In this document: positions 63,254 through 64,000 of the stretch, piece by piece
How positions within the stretch are numbered: the stretch's first letter is position 1
Layout: the number at the start of each line of letters is the position of its first letter
Source: Arthrobacter oryzae
GTDB taxonomy: Bacteria; Actinomycetota; Actinomycetes; Actinomycetales; Micrococcaceae
Direction of reading: 5' to 3'
Assembly (NCBI RefSeq): GCF_003634095.1
Contig: NZ_RBIR01000002.1
Location: 62,001-126,000, forward strand
Length of the DNA stretch: 64,000 nucleotides
Position numbers and translations under genes: made by a program
Notes under the pieces: model-generated
Told to the model about the DNA's origin: nothing
The model's input: only the letters and a program-made list of their open reading frames with translations
Databases searched by the model: none

Positions 63254-63961
63254 GTGAACACCCCCATCTATGAGCGCGCCCTCGGCAGCGACTTTTCCCG
63301 ACTCCAACCGCAGCTCCAAGAATACTTCGCCCTGGCCCCGGGATCCGGCCACTACGGCGTCGGCGAGGGAGTGTTCGAGGTGGTCGGCTGCCGCCAGGAC
63401 TGGCTGCGTCCGCTGCTGCGCCTCACCGCCGGCGAGCAGGCCTTCTTTCCAGAGTACGGCGAGGGCATTGACTTCCGGATCGAGAACCATGCCCATGTGG
63501 ACCCGTTTGGCAGGTCAAGCCTGACGGCCCGGCGGGAGATCTTCTTCCCGGGCACCACCCGGCTGTTCCAGGACACGACGAGTTTCGATGACTCCGGGCA
63601 CCGTCCGGGGCTCGTGGATTATGTCGGCAGGTTCCGGCGGCTCGTCACCGACCTCAACCTCAGCGTCACCCCGGAGGGCCGGCTCCGCGGAGTGTCCGAG
63701 GCGTCCCGGCTGTTTCTGGGCCCGCTCCGGATTCCGCTGCCGGCGGCCCTCGATGCCAAAGCCTATGCCGAGCAGTGGTGGGAGCCTCAAGACGGCGGAC
63801 GGCACCGGATCCAGGTCAAGGTGATCCAGCCCCAGCTCGGCCTGGTGCTGGTATATGCCGGCTATTTCGACTACCGGCTTGAGCCCTACCCCGGCGGGAT
63901 GACGGCACCGGGCTTCCTGCCGGGGTACGCGCGCCCGGACGGCTGGGAAAGCAGGGTCTGA
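63254..63961 (+). CDS. DUF4166-domain protein
   Basis: This 235-residue protein resembles the DUF4166 family of unknown function. The conserved sections are IYERALGSDFSRLQPQLQEYFAL at the start, GHYGVGEGVFEVVGC, and FFPEYGEGIDFRIENHAHVDPFGRSSLTARREIFFPG. A C-terminal part follows with RLFLGPLRIPLPAALDAKAYAEQWWEP and LVLVYAGYFDYRLEPYPG. DUF4166 domains are also found fused to saccharopine-dehydrogenase-like domains, which are absent here. The GTG at 63254 has GGAGGACCCC before it; the frame extends 54 codons upstream without homology. It is divergent from mtrA. No membrane helix or signal peptide is evident. Confidence 0.8.
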   Translation: MNTPIYERALGSDFSRLQPQLQEYFALAPGSGHYGVGEGVFEVVGCRQDWLRPLLRLTAGEQAFFPEYGEGIDFRIENHAHVDPFGRSSLTARREIFFPGTTRLFQDTTSFDDSGHRPGLVDYVGRFRRLVTDLNLSVTPEGRLRGVSEASRLFLGPLRIPLPAALDAKAYAEQWWEPQDGGRHRIQVKVIQPQLGLVLVYAGYFDYRLEPYPGGMTAPGFLPGYARPDGWESRV

Positions 63962-64000
63962 ACTAGCACCTGGCGCACCCGGCGCAGCCGTCAGCTGGCG

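Overview
This is a 64 kb high-GC actinobacterial chromosome segment, most likely from the Micrococcaceae (Arthrobacter/Pseudarthrobacter type). The assignment is inferred from whiB1, pdtaS, an Rv3235-family gene, secA, hpf, comF, lpqB, mtrB and mtrA occurring in one block, a 180-kDa-type NAD-glutamate dehydrogenase, many GTG starts, and -10 boxes of the TANNNT type. No tRNA, rRNA, CRISPR array, insertion sequence or phage gene was recognised.

Layout. (1) 1-3.4 kb: part of a Tad/Flp pilus locus on the minus strand (tadA, tadB, tadC, small pilin-like protein), cut by the window edge. (2) 3.5-35.7 kb: a large cell-surface polysaccharide region. It holds nine glycosyltransferases, galE, a membrane acyltransferase, a GT2/DUF2304 pair, a fused ABC exporter, a DUF6541 membrane protein, five enzymes that together would make UDP-ManNAc3NAcA (WbpA, WbpD, WbpE, WbpB, WbpI types), and a glf-glfT2-wzm-wzt operon for a galactofuranose polymer exported by an ABC-2 transporter. 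Two tandem secreted GH25 lysozyme-like proteins with different C-terminal arrays (LGFP repeats versus FG-GAP/VCBS repeats) sit inside it. (3) 35.9-40.7 kb: an orphan FHA/two-TM/FtsK-SpoIIIE ATPase of EssC/EccC type and a small membrane protein. (4) 40.9-63.1 kb: a core block matching the mycobacterial Rv3219-Rv3246c neighbourhood (whiB1, pdtaS, Rv3235 family, secA, hpf, comF, lpqB, mtrB, mtrA). It is interrupted by the giant glutamate dehydrogenase, a second Tad-type gene pair (CpaE-like, CpaB/SAF-like), a small excisionase-like DNA-binding protein and a LysM membrane protein. (5) 63.25 kb to the end: a DUF4166 gene.

How the parts may work together (inference). galE and glf would supply UDP-galactose and UDP-galactofuranose, and GlfT2 would extend a galactofuran that Wzm/Wzt exports. 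The wbp-type enzymes and the adjacent GT4 would add a diacetamido-mannuronic acid unit to a second glycan. The two GH25 proteins could remodel wall peptidoglycan or bind the polymers. MtrAB-LpqB, WhiB1 and PdtaS are regulators of wall homeostasis, redox/NO response and nutrient response in relatives.

Regulatory sequences that can be read directly include four long perfect inverted repeats at convergent gene ends, several -10 boxes placed 6-7 nt before a start codon (leaderless transcripts), a CRP-type palindrome and a terminator-like hairpin in the whiB1 leader, a 10-bp-phased repeat array before the LysM gene, and two perfect DnaA-box 9-mers in intergenic DNA beside Tad-type genes.
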